A stretch of DNA of 64,000 bases. Source: Ceratothoa steindachneri. Its lineage: Eukaryota > Arthropoda > Malacostraca > Isopoda > Cymothoidae. Positions 1 through 11,379 of this stretch are shown here, piece by piece (position 1 is the first letter of the stretch; each line of letters starts with the position of its first letter). Position numbers and translations under genes: made by a program. The notes beneath the pieces were generated by a model, which was given only the letters and a program-made list of their open reading frames with translations, did no database searches and was not told the DNA's origin. Location of the stretch: the NCBI GenBank assembly GCA_963969495.1, contig OZ018324.1, forward strand, positions 43,832,609 through 43,896,608. The letters are read 5' to 3'.

Positions 1-987
1 AGAAGTTGAAGGTGAAGACTAATGAGAAAGAAAGCTCCCATGAATTTTAGTTAAATTACCATGAAATCAGCCAAGATATGCGACTATGATAGCAAAGAGA
101 AGCTTTCTTGAATCTGCATCGTTTATTACTCGAGAACGCAACCCTTTCATACTAAACATTAAACTGTATCCAATAGGTAATCTTCAGGCATAAATTTAAA
201 GTAGTTCTTTTGATGGAGATGGATAAGTTGGATTGGTATAATGAAGGTCGTCCCCCAAGAGTCTTTGTGCAGTAAATTTGTTATATAACCAAAGCATTAG
301 ATGATGATTTTATTTCCGTTTGTGCCAAAAAAATATCATTCTGTGGGAGAAAGAAGAAGAACGTCTGGTAGAATTGATTTGGAAAGGATTTGCCAGATTT
401 TATGGTGACTACTTGTCGGAACACAGGGAGTATTAGAACAGAGTGTTTGCTTGTGAAGTGATATTGGAGCATCTGCTAAAAAATATAAGAAAGAGCTAGG
501 AATTGTTATAATCAAAGCTAATTATCTTTTTAATGATGTTTTTCTTGGTAAATCCTTTGGGCTTTCATAATGTGCCATGTGTACAGCAAAGGAAAATGGT
601 GCGTGAAAACTATAACTAAAAGATTTTAAACACTTGAAAATATTTCTGAAAATAATCCGAGTAACGTTATGTAGTACATTATTTTTTTACGAGCCATTTG
701 AGATCCCAGTAAAAGAAAATAATAAATGAATGATGAATAAAGAGCATTTAGTCTCGAAAAACAGCTCTCATGAATAAAGCAACATTTAAAAGACTGATGT
801 AATGTATACTCACTATTCACCTAAGCTGTTGTGAGTTCTCGGAAAAAATAAATCTATTAAAATCTTTTTAAGAAAGTTAAATCAAGTATACAATCTGAAT
901 TGTCGAAACAAATGAGCACTGAAATATTCAGTATATTTTAATGTTCCGTGCCTTGTTATATTTAGATGAATCTTTAACATATGGGTG
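1..987. other. AT-rich intergenic DNA, no gene seen
   Basis: Both strands carry only short open frames of 60-75 codons without recognisable domains, as expected by chance in AT-rich DNA. No repeat, RNA gene or transposon motif was recognised here. Confidence 0.5.
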
Positions 988-1111
988 AGCTCTAATCATC
1001 TTTTTAGTGTCAACACTAAACCATATGGTTGAGATGGTGTTGGCGTCTAAGCTCTAATAATATTTTTAGTGTCAACACTAAATCATATGGTTGAGGTGGT
1101 GATGGAGTCTG
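988..1111. repeat. 62-bp tandem duplication
   Basis: Two adjacent copies of a 62-bp unit (988-1049 and 1050-1111) differ at only a few positions. Each copy contains a short inverted repeat in which TTAGTGT and ACACTAA are separated by two bases, so each unit could form a small hairpin. No coding frame is associated with it. Confidence 0.8.
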
Positions 1112-2399
1112 AAAACACTTTTTTATAGAAGTAACTAGATCTATAATATAAATTGAAAAATATCTCTTCTTGGGGCTTGCAAATTTTGGAAATATCCCGG
1201 TTTCATACCAAGAATTTAAGGGTGGGTGATTAAATATTTTCACTGGAACAGCGAACTAAAAAACAAAAGATGAAAGAAAAAAAAACATGCTTAGTTAATG
1301 GATCTGGAGAAACCTTAGGATTGTGTAGATAAGTGATTCACAAAGTTGGGCGTGTAGCACAACTCTCGTGCCTGGGAAAATTTGGGTGGAGCGTTAATGC
1401 GGAATCCAAGATTATTTTTTTACAATGAGCATCTATCTGCTTTTTCATAGTTTTCGAAGTGGCAACTTGTCATCCAACAGGTATATGGAATAAGATAAAA
1501 ACTATTTTGTTCGCTATTACCTTCGTTGCTTCAGCTTGCTTGTCGTTGCAACATGATGAATCATTGAATAATTTGTTTAAAATCAAAGGTATAATGTGGC
1601 TATGTGACCGAGGGAAAGGAAATAACCAAACACTGCTACATTGGTGAGGGAACCTTTGATTTATTTTGCTTACGATTTGCTACAAACTAAGAGAAACCGA
1701 CTCGTAATTTAAAAATGTGAAAGTTTACGGCTGAAGATAACAAAGTTATCTCATCGAATCCAGGAAATCTGCTGTAAGTGTCAGGCCAAAGGTCCTTACT
1801 AAAGTAAAGGGATCACTTATTCTTCTGTGACAAATGAATAGTTTAGTTAGATTCTTGTGTACTCAAAAGTTAAGATTGGTATATTAAAGAGTCATATATC
1901 TTTTTTAATGATATGAAGTTATAATGTGACTTGAGGGAGCAAAAGGTTGGAAAAAGCTGGTGTAGATAGATAACATTCCAGCGGGTGCAAAGAATACAGG
2001 AAGTGAGTGAAAATTATTAGACGTGTGAAGAGTATTTATGTTGAATTAAAGAAAGTTCTAGGATGAAAGAGAGCCAAATTGAGTGGTTAAACGACGTTGA
2101 ACATAAAAAACAACGATTAAAAGATTTGGTGTTGTTTGTAAGAATATGATATAAAAGGATCGTAAAATACAAATAAGAACATATTTAAGCGACTGGCGAC
2201 ATTATATCTACCACAGATTTTTCGATATTTATCTCTATTGTAATGACCCCCCCCCCCCTTCACAAACCTATTGTACCAAATAACGAAGGGAGAGAGAATC
2301 AATATAATTAATTAAAAAATACTATTTGGAATGCAATTTCTTTATTTATAAATATCGTTGAGCTTTGAAAAAGTGGACAAATAAACCTGCCTATACTCA
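1112..2399. other. AT-rich intergenic DNA with a poly-C run
   Basis: No gene or transposon motif is visible. The one notable simple-sequence feature is a run of 12 cytosines at 2247-2258. Short open frames are low-complexity and lack any family signature. Confidence 0.5.
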
Positions 2400-3085
2400 T
2401 GTGCACGAAAAGGTTGAATAATAGAGTAAATGAAGAAAAGAACGACTGTATAAGGGAGAGATATTAAGGAGGAAGTAAATGCAGGAAAAGTACGACTAGA
2501 AAAAAAGGAAAGAGATAAATGAGAAAGTGAAACTGAAAAAGGAAAACGACGAATAAGAGAAAGAATTCAATGAAAAAGTGAAATAAGAATTGTTTTTTAT
2601 TTAAAGAGAAAGAGATGAATGAAAAGTAAAAAAGTAATCAAACAACGAGAAATTATAAAGTGAGGAAATAGGTAAGAAAGCAGGAAAAAAAGGATGCCAA
2701 AATCGGAAAGAGATCAATGACAAGGCAAAAGAGGAAAAGCACGACGTGGAAATGAGAATGAAAAGAATAAGAAATAAAAAACCTAGAACAATTGGGGAAA
2801 ACAAATATAGATAAATGAGAAAGTGAGATGGAAAGAAAACGAGGAAATAGAGAAAGAGATAAATAGGAAAGAAAAACAGAAAAGGGACGATGGGAAGTGA
2901 TAAATGAAAAAGCAAAAGCGGAAAAGAACGCCCGGTTAAAAGAGGAAAAGATTAATGAAAAAGTAAAAGAAGAAAAGAACAACAAAGTAAAAGAGCACGA
3001 GAAAGTTAAACAAGAAATGAACTACAGTCGAAAAGAGAGAGAGTCGAATGAGAAAGTAAAACAAACAAAGAATGATATCTGTAAG
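2400..3085. repeat. GA-rich degenerate minisatellite, block 1
   Basis: The plus strand is almost pure A/G and repeats a degenerate unit of about 50 bp built around GATGAATGAGAAAGT followed by AAACAGGAAAAGAACGAC-like text. Copies are diverged and carry small indels. In one stretch (about 2897-3080) a plus-strand frame stays open and reads as a charged Lys/Glu-rich repeat (NEKVK recurring about every 17 residues). Elsewhere stops interrupt it. The opposite strand gives Phe/Ser/Leu-rich shadow frames. Block 2 at 4470-5460 is the same family. Confidence 0.8.
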
Positions 3086-4126
3086 GGAAGGGGATGCCAA
3101 GATGAATACCCCTTTCATTTGTTTCTCGAATTCCCTCCCTCTCTATGTCTCCTAAGTATAACTCCACGTGGAGTAAGCCCGGTATCCAAGGAGAAAAATA
3201 AAAGAAGAAAAAATTTGAATATCGGTCAGCGCCTCACAGATGTACTTAAGCTGGGCGCTAAAAGCTTTCACCTCGCGGATGAAATGCTAATCTTCGTAGT
3301 CGGGAAAAGGATAGCCGAAAGTTCCCACCTACATCATTGGAGACGATTAAGGCGGGTGTCGGGGGACAAAAGCTAATCCCTTTAGGCACCGAAAGCTTTC
3401 TCACAGACGTATGTGCATTCCATCAAAGGAGAAAAAATAAAAAATGGCCCTCATATAAATACCCTGGGTTTTTCAAAGATCGGCAGATTGAGTTTGAGAT
3501 CTCATCGCCTTCGTTTCAGATCGTGTGTCTGTTTCAGTCCCTAGTATTTGCGTATACCATCAAGGTTGGATATCACCAGGCAGACCCATCTCTTTTGTGA
3601 AGGATTACTCTGTTCAGATCAAGCCTCTAATCCTTTCGTCCCCAAAGGACTGGCCGGGGTTCCTCTCATCTAGTCTGGAACCCCCTCTCAAGTGTCTCCA
3701 GCTTCGCGTGTGAGATTTCGCGCCGAGTTGCGTCAGATTATCGAGTTTTGGAGGTTGCACTTCTCTGGAGCAGAGGTGCCATCGTTGGTCTTCATGGAGG
3801 ATCGTGAACTCATCTTCTGTTCCCACCTCCCCTTCATCCTCGTCACCATCAGAATATTCGGCAGAGAATCACGACCATTTTCTGTTTCCATTTCCCCGCG
3901 CCGACTCGCTAAACGACTCCCCTTCCTCGAGTCGAGGACTCCTTTAAGGTAAAAGGATTGCATCTCCCGTTAATCGACCCGCTTTCCAACTTTTAAATAT
4001 TCCTTTTGTATAAAGGATTTATAGTATCCCCTTTAAAAACTAATTAACAAGTCATTAACTTTACCCGATTGCCAATTATCTATATTTTATCAGTATTAAC
4101 CTTATTTACATTTCCTATATTTCCCG

Positions 4127-4129
<3 letters not shown>
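3086..4129. other. GC-richer segment, candidate LTR or promoter remnant
   Basis: This kilobase separates two blocks of the same GA-rich minisatellite and is richer in G+C than its surroundings. It contains a 12-bp palindrome (CTCCACGTGGAG, about 3161-3172) and a TATA-box-like TATAAAT at 3454-3460 in a TCATATAAATACC context. Several overlapping open frames of 70-160 codons occur but show no recognisable domain. A solo LTR or other non-coding insertion into the minisatellite would explain the layout, but I could not find its ends or a target duplication. Confidence 0.3.

Positions 4130-4169
<40 letters not shown>
4130..4169. repeat. (TA)n microsatellite
   Basis: About 40 bp of uninterrupted alternating TA. 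Open frames across it read as Ile-Tyr repeats and are not genes. Confidence 0.95.
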
Positions 4170-4172
<3 letters not shown>

Positions 4173-4469
4173 AACTAGTGACTTATTGAAATTATATTTA
4201 GGGGTTTCACTCTTTAAATATTTCCTTGAACTGCAACTTAGTGAACTCATTAAACGCTATCGCCTCCTGTATTAAAATTGCATTCTTATACCTCGTAATC
4301 AACGGAATACTTTTACTAAATGAACGTATATTAGAGGATATATGTGTATATAACTGTATATATACATATTCTCGTGGCTTTTATCTTTTCCCTCCCAACC
4401 AATAAATATATATATATGTATATAATATATAGACGTATTATCTGGGGAGGTAACCTATTCCTTGACAAT

Positions 4470-5460
4470 ATGATGAATAGAAAGATATGAATAAGAAAGT
4501 TAAACAAGCCCCAAAAAATGGGTAAAAGAAAAAGTTGAAAGAAAAAAATAAAATAAGAAATAAACAATGGGAGGAAATGAAAGAGATGAATAAGAAAGTA
4601 AAACAGACAAGAACAATGAAATAAAATAGCATGAAATGAATGACAAAGTCAAACAAGCAATAAACGACATTGAAAAGAGAAAGAGGTGAATGAGAAAGTA
4701 AAACACGAAAAGAACAACGAAAGCAAAGAGCAAGAAATGAATGAGAAAGCCAAACAAGGAATGAATGACACTGAAAAGAGAAAGAGATGAGTGAGAAAGT
4801 TTATAAGGAAAAGAACCAAGAGGAATAAGAAAAAGTTGAAAGAAAAAGTAAATCAAGAAATAAACGACGGGAGAAAAATGTAAGGCAGTAAAACAGGACA
4901 AGAACAACGAAATAAAACAACAAGAAAAGAATGAGAAAGTCCAACAAGGAATGAATGACAGTGAAAAGAGAAGGGGATGAATTAGAAACTAAAACAGGAA
5001 AAGAAAAACGAATGAAAAGAGCAAGAAATGAATGAGAAAGTGAAACAAGGAATAAACGACAGTGGAAAAAAGAAAGAGATCAATGATCAGGTAAAACAGG
5101 AAAAATAACTAGGGGGAAAAGAGAAAGAGATGAATAAGAAAGTGAAACATGAAAAGAATGAATGAGAAGAACGGAAAAGACAGATAAAGTAAAACAAAAA
5201 ACACTAACATGTAAAGAGTAAAAAGACGACTAAAAAAGAAGATATGGAAAAAAAACGTCAAGGAAAAGTGACAAAGATGAATGAAAAGGTAAAAGAATAA
5301 ATGAACGCTTGGGTTAAATAGAAAGTGATAAATGAGAAAGTAAAATAAAATTAACGGCGGGTAAATGAGAAAGGGATGAATGACAAAATAAAACCGTAAA
5401 ATGAACGACCTGGATAAAGGGAATGAATGAGAAAGTTATTCCAATTAAAACGAAAGAACA
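4470..5460. repeat. GA-rich degenerate minisatellite, block 2
   Basis: Same family as the block at 2.4-3.1 kb. The period can be followed here: segments starting GAGAAAGAG(G/A)TGA recur at about 4676 and 4777, giving a roughly 100-bp higher-order unit made of two related halves of about 50 bp. One half carries GAAAAGAACAACGAA-like text and the other CAAGGAATGAATGACA-like text. The array decays toward its right end. Confidence 0.8.
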
Positions 5461-6184
5461 ACGGAAAGTGAACCTAACGAAGGCAAAGACAAACTACAAC
5501 AGAAATGAAATTTTCACCAGCGGAAGACAAGTCGTTTTCAAATGACAAAATCGGTAAAAACTGGGGAACAACGAGGACAATTCAAGTGTTTGGGACATTT
5601 ACATTTACAGCTTGTGATGATTGAAATTTTACAAAGTTATTTTCAAAGTTTTAACATTAAACACACAAGAATTCCAACTTTTTGATAGTTGACTAATTTT
5701 GCCTCCCATCTCTTTTCGGTTTTGAATGAGATCTCTGAACCCGATAATAAAATTCACATAAAAATCAAAATTACAATCGCGGACTAACCCTTGGTTGCCA
5801 GGGACTATTCACCATGAGGGCTCTTTTGCAAGAAGAATAGTATTGCTACGAGTATGTTTGGACTCCAACCAGCGAACAAAGTAATGTTATAGTGCCACTC
5901 ATGTTAGTTCAGAGGAGCGTGGATATGAAAACCATCTCTGCATGTTCCGGGAGAGAAGATTGATAAGTTGGGGTGCAAATGGACGAAAAGACATTGGTGT
6001 TGTAATTTGCCAGGGTGTATATTAAAATCATTGGAAGGACCTACATTCACACATGAGAAGGTGGCAACGGCTTATCCACCACTAGGCTAACGAGATCCCC
6101 ATCAGCATTAGTGATGAAAGGTAACCAATGTTGGGCCCTTTATGTTCACATTTATACTCCACACAATATTTTACAATCCACTCT
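5461..6184. other. Intergenic DNA, nothing recognised
   Basis: No open frame of note and no recognisable repeat unit or transposon motif on either strand. Confidence 0.45.
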
Positions 6185-6840
6185 ATAATACAACTACCCA
6201 ATCTGGCTAAACTATCATATAATTCATCTGGCTAGACTATGCTACAAGCCATCCTCTCCATCTGCATTTACCTTTCTACAATCCTTCTCCTAAAGCGGGC
6301 TAAACTATCTTATAAATAATCTGTCCAAGTGGCTAAACTATCTTAGAATCATCTGCACAAGATGACAAAACTATCTTACAATCCATCTGTCCAAGCTGAT
6401 TAGAAATTCTTACAACCAAACTGCCAAAGCAGGTTGAACTCTCTTACAATCAATCTCCCTGTATAAGCTGTTGAAAGTATCGTATATTTACTTCTTAAAA
6501 TCCATCGGCCCAAGACGGCTAAACCACCTTACAACTCTTCTGCCCAAGCTAGGTAAACTATCTTACAATCTTAGAACACATCTGCACATCCAGGCTAAAT
6601 CTATTTAAAATATATCTAACCAACCTGGCTAAAATATCGTAAAAGAAATCTGCCTAAGCTAGGCCGAAAACTTAAAATCTATCAAGCAAAACTGGCTAAA
6701 CTATCGTACAAGCCATCTTGCAATCCACCTCCCCGAGCTTGATTAATTTCTTTCAATTCTTTTGCTCAAGCTTGCTAATCATTTTTAAAATCAATCTGCC
6801 CAAACTTGCTAAATTATCTTACAATACATCTGCATACTTT
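6185..6840. repeat. Degenerate tandem repeat, about 36-40 bp unit
   Basis: The plus strand repeats a unit approximating GGCTAAACTATCTTACAATC followed by CATCTGCCCAAGCT, with strong copy-to-copy divergence and variable spacing. Roughly 16-18 copies can be traced. There is no open frame, so it is a non-coding, old minisatellite unrelated to the GA-rich family upstream. Confidence 0.75.
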
Positions 6841-7511
6841 TAATTTAAAAATAGGTTGGTTTCATTAAAAAAGAACCTGAGTTCGAAAGTCTAATATGCC
6901 TTGAATATGAGATTTCTACGTTTCACTGTCACAGTGAGAGGTGGGACTATGGTAGCACGATGATGGTTTGAGGGTGGCTCGTCAAGGACATTAATTAGAG
7001 GTCGGCCCAAATAAATAAGGATTAAATTAAAAGAACAGCAATAAATTAAAAGTGATAGTAATTGGAAAAGAAATGCTAAAGAAAACGAAGAAAAAATAAA
7101 TAAAAGTTGTGTGAGATAAACTACGGAATATCGTAGTAATTTGGAGCTAAGCCGTGAGACTCACTCCAGAATGATCACTTGCACTTATACGTGGAAATGA
7201 ATTTGTTCAGTTGATGGGAGTTTTCCCTTTCTTTATTGATGAAATCATTTGGCTTATGTGTTAATTGTTGCTTTCCTCACGAATGCTTCGTCTCTCTGTT
7301 GAATGTTTTTTAACGAATTTTACGTCCTAGCCTTATTTGAATATGACTCAGAGACGAACGTATCTCACATTCTTCATTTTAATGAGTATAGCTGTACTAG
7401 TTAATCTTCAATTTATTTGATTCAATTACATTAACATTAAAATATGTTTTATTTCATTTTTTAGAAATTTAAGCATGAACAATTGAATTTGGTGTTCTTA
7501 GTGATGGAGAA
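6841..7511. other. Intergenic DNA, nothing recognised
   Basis: No gene, RNA or repeat structure was recognised in this AT-rich interval. Confidence 0.45.
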
Positions 7512-7900
7512 TCAAGTGAAAATAATGATAAATCCTTTTAGTGATAGCTTGATTGATATTGGTGCGTTTTTGTTCAATACACACCTGCAATTGCTCACAA
7601 TTAAATGGATTCTGTTTATCAACTGCCTATTAATTCTCGACTTCAAATTCTCTATTAGGTAGAAATCTGAAGAATTCCTTGGCCAAGTTTCCAAAGATTC
7701 AATGTTATTTTTAGTAGAGAACTTTGTTATTGTTTTTGATTTGTGACAAGGTGCCCGATTATGCTTCAAAATACAGTTATCATCCCCAAATAGGTCATAG
7801 ACGGGAAGGAAAAGGTGCTGATGAAGCACGTTATGGTACCAGTTTGAGTTAGCCTGTTTTTTAAGGAAACATTGTTACTAACCCAGTTCCTTTAGATCAA
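7512..7900 (-). pseudogene. Tc1/mariner transposase fragment
   Basis: A 105-codon minus-strand frame carries the C-terminal half of a Tc1/mariner (DDE/D) transposase. Seen directly: a DDNCILKHNRAPCH stretch that aligns with the family's QQDGAPCH block, then NNIESLETWPRNSSDFYLIENLKSRI-type text whose IEN holds the third acidic residue. In the first block the usual catalytic Asp is replaced by Asn (KHNRAPCH). The N-terminal DNA-binding and first-Asp regions are not recoverable upstream, and no terminal inverted repeats were identified. This is a dead, 5'-truncated copy. Family assignment is good; the subfamily is uncertain. Confidence 0.75.
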
Positions 7901-10900
7901 AGGAAGCCCTAGACATGGAGACTATCCGGATGCTTCAGCGATCGCACGCCATGAGACGCGCAAAAGCGCTCTCTATTTTTCCTCCAAACCGAAAGTTCCT
8001 ACAGCAGCTACATACAACCGGAAGGGAACTTCGTGAGGAAAAATCCTTTGCCTTAGCTTTAACAATCCATTCTTAATATTTCACACAAATAAGTTTAGCC
8101 TATCTTCAAGGTTATTGGTGAAATAAAGCTTCATCCCAACCCTTATCGATTTGAGACTTTTATCGAAAGGTCTCTGTTTCTCTTCAGCGCCTTTCTAATC
8201 ATGGGAGAGCTTAGGGTTGGAGACAATCTACTCATAAGCTAGGACCTTACAAGGAGGCGATTTTGGTGTCAATTTTAAGGTCTTGTGCTTCAAGAATACT
8301 TCTTCATAATAAAGTAACCAATCTTTGTAAATTCATTAATCATGCTAAGAATGGTTCTCTTTAATGATCACTTGGTATTTCATGCCAATTTGGTGTACAG
8401 CAGCAATGATTGGGCGCTTTGCCTTGGAGAGAACAATTTGGGATTTGAAAAATATTCCAACCTTTATTTTTACATCCTAAAATATATTAAAATTATAATT
8501 ACACAATATCATTTATTTAACCCATATTTGTAATCATTTGACCCTTTTGACCGAAAGGCAAGGCAACAGGGACTGAAACTCATCTCCTAGATAAACAAGA
8601 CGAGAGCGTGATTTTGGATTTAGCGAAGAAATGCACATTTCTTCTTGATATTTTTGAAATGCCGTTTTTTTTAAGCCTGCAATAATTTAAATATTTGAAT
8701 GCTTATTCATATGACGTATATGTTAAAACGAATGAAAAAAAAGGAAAATTAATATTAATCTCAAAACTATTAGCCATGACTGTAAAGGTAGAAGAAATAA
8801 ATTATTTGGCATAATTATCCATTGCAGGTTGGCATCTTCATTGTGGTCTGTTCATAACTGCTGAAACCCTCCATATTTAAAAAACATCGATATTTTACTT
8901 ATTGTTAATTGTCTTGTTTTCAACCAATATAAGCTCTATACTTTTGCACTCAGCTCGTACGATTTTTTTCACAGGGTGTTAGAAGAATAATCAAATACAG
9001 ATTTATTATTAGTAGTATGTGAACATTGATTAAAAAACTGAAAAATATATGTAAATTAAGGCCCAACCATAGGTGAATGTGACTTCGATTTTCAAACAGT
9101 AAGTATTATTAATCCAGAAATTAGGTGTGAAAAACGCTTTTGGTAATTTTTTGACGCACTCCTTAGCGCTCTCTTAAATATCAATAAAAATTCTTCCAAT
9201 ATTGTTTTTTGAAGCAATTTGCAATTGAGGAATGGATGCTAAAATTCGCTCGCCCATATTTAGTTTAATAAGCGAAGAATTAAACGAAATTACTAGGTCA
9301 CACCTTTTGTTTACTCATTGGTAAAATGTTATTTTGTCATTTCGGGTGAGAAAATTGAATTTCACAGAGCAACTACCGGCGTCTGTACATACGCTGATGA
9401 AAAAAATAGGCGCAACTAGGAAAATTTACAAAGCGATAAGGAGGGAAGTAGGGAATGACCTGAAAAGTGTCAGATGAGATTTGACGTAAATAAATGTACA
9501 GTATTCCAATTATGTCACCAAACCCATATTTAGTTGTACATCATGAGTGGTCATAATCTAAATGCATTTACAATGGAAATAGATTTGGTTGTATTAATTT
9601 TGAGCTAACTCAACACCTTTAATCAATGTAGTGTACCATCCATACGAAAGAGTCTTTATTACATAGCAGCTGTATTCATCCCATAAAATCAAAATCTATT
9701 ATTTTTATATGATGCTTGTTATAACTGATTTGTTTTGCACAGTTAAATTTTGTTCTCTTCATATGCCAAGTTACATAGATGCCATTAAGCATTTTTAGAT
9801 TTGAGCAAGAAAATTAAAGCTGAGTTTAAAAGTACATCATATAACGGCAGACTGAGGGATCTTAACATGCTTTCACTGAAAACTTCTCGTTTGCTTGGAC
9901 AAATAATCGTTTTTAAAATCACTAAACGGCTTTATTAATATATAAAGTACGAGTTGCCCGTGAGGGAACTAGAAACAATGGATCTAAATATGTTATCAAA
10001 AGATTTGCCACTACGATAACTCAGATTTTGGTCTAGAATAAGGTAGCTCAAATATGCTAAGCTTAAGCGTAGCAACTAGTTAAAATAAACTAAATCAATA
10101 TGCTTAACAAGAGAATCACTAAATATTTCTCCAACCAGTATGACTACGTAAACCTAGAATTTCTCTTGAGTCTCGGAAGTGGCGTACTCCATGGAGAGTG
10201 TTACACCTGGATCTGGAGACAGCATGTCTTCAAGGCCGAAGTGATCGTTATTTTTTCAATCTTTAGCGGGCATTCCCTGCCGCAGTTACTAAGGTTGTGC
10301 ACCATCCCTGCTCCACTATTTGAACGACCAGCAGGCTTATATCTTCCACGATTTTCTCTCTGTGAGCATACATGACTTTCCTTTCGCATTTCTCATTAAA
10401 AACCTCTGACCCACACCCTCCCTACCCAATTGTAGGATGATGATAAAAATAGCTGACCATCAACCTTGCTTCAAATTGACCTCCACCTATACTTATTTTT
10501 ATTTATTACATAGCCAAGTCTGCACCTACAAATGATTTTCATACAATTAAGAGAGGTTCTGGTAGCTGGCTGCCAGAACGAGATCCAAGCCGACTGGCAG
10601 GATATATTGTAAAGGCCAAATTACCGATGGCTGGCGAAGGGAAGTTAGGTATGAACTGTGCTATGCTGCACAATCACTACATCTCTTCCAGTGCCCATAA
10701 TAAATAGATTCGCCACCTAATCGTTTGTGGGTTAAAATGTAAATACAAAAGAGCCTCTATGATGGGTCAGGTTATAAAAGCACAACCTGGGTCAAAAGCT
10801 AAACCGATTATGTCTAGATTATCATATTAAGGATGTTTCTCATCTTATTGGGAAATTGATTATAACATGCAAAGCATTTGGAGGTCATAATACCTTTCTT

Positions 10901-11379
10901 TCTTGCTTAAGTTTTATATATTACACTCTAATCATAATCATGGTCGAAAATAAATGGATATCCATCTTTAAGCGTTGTCTTGTCCTCACTAGGGGACGAG
11001 GGATGCAAGTAAGCCTGAGGCATACCTCCAAACAGGTGAGGATCTTCCCTACTAATATATAAAAGTGCTAAAGTGGTTTACTCCTTGCTAGCTCTTACCA
11101 GAGATCTTTGTAGAGATAGATAGCTCTCTATATTTTTTTCCAGGGCGCCCTTCAAACTTTCACTAGCCAAGACGTGGCTTAAGTCTCTTCATCGAGACAC
11201 ACTCGAGCGGCGCTAAATTTGGCTCGGCAGTGCCACTTAACCTTCTCTTTTACAGAGGAACGCACTAACAGGAGCATACTCAGCTAGGAACGAGAGATAG
11301 CTCACTTCTGGCAGGCGATAATAGCAGTAAGGTATCCTATGAGGGAGACTATGGGACAGGGATACTCTTCGTTCCTGCT
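7901..11379. other. Long intergenic stretch without identified genes
   Basis: Mostly AT-rich. Around 10.1-10.4 kb and 10.55-11.4 kb composition rises slightly and short open frames of 60-90 codons overlap on both strands, but none shows a known domain. The part closest to 11.38 kb may be the decayed 5' portion of the LINE that follows. A small inverted repeat (GTTCTGG...CCAGAAC) lies near 10,560-10,580. Confidence 0.4.

Noticed and set aside
2601..3118. Phe/Ser/Leu-rich minus-strand frames resembling membrane proteins
   Set aside because: They are the antisense of the purine-only minisatellite; the hydrophobicity is a composition artefact.
4331..4907. Overlapping hydrophobic minus-strand frames up to 135 codons
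   Set aside because: Again the complement of the GA-rich repeat and a TA tract, with several frames equally open at once.
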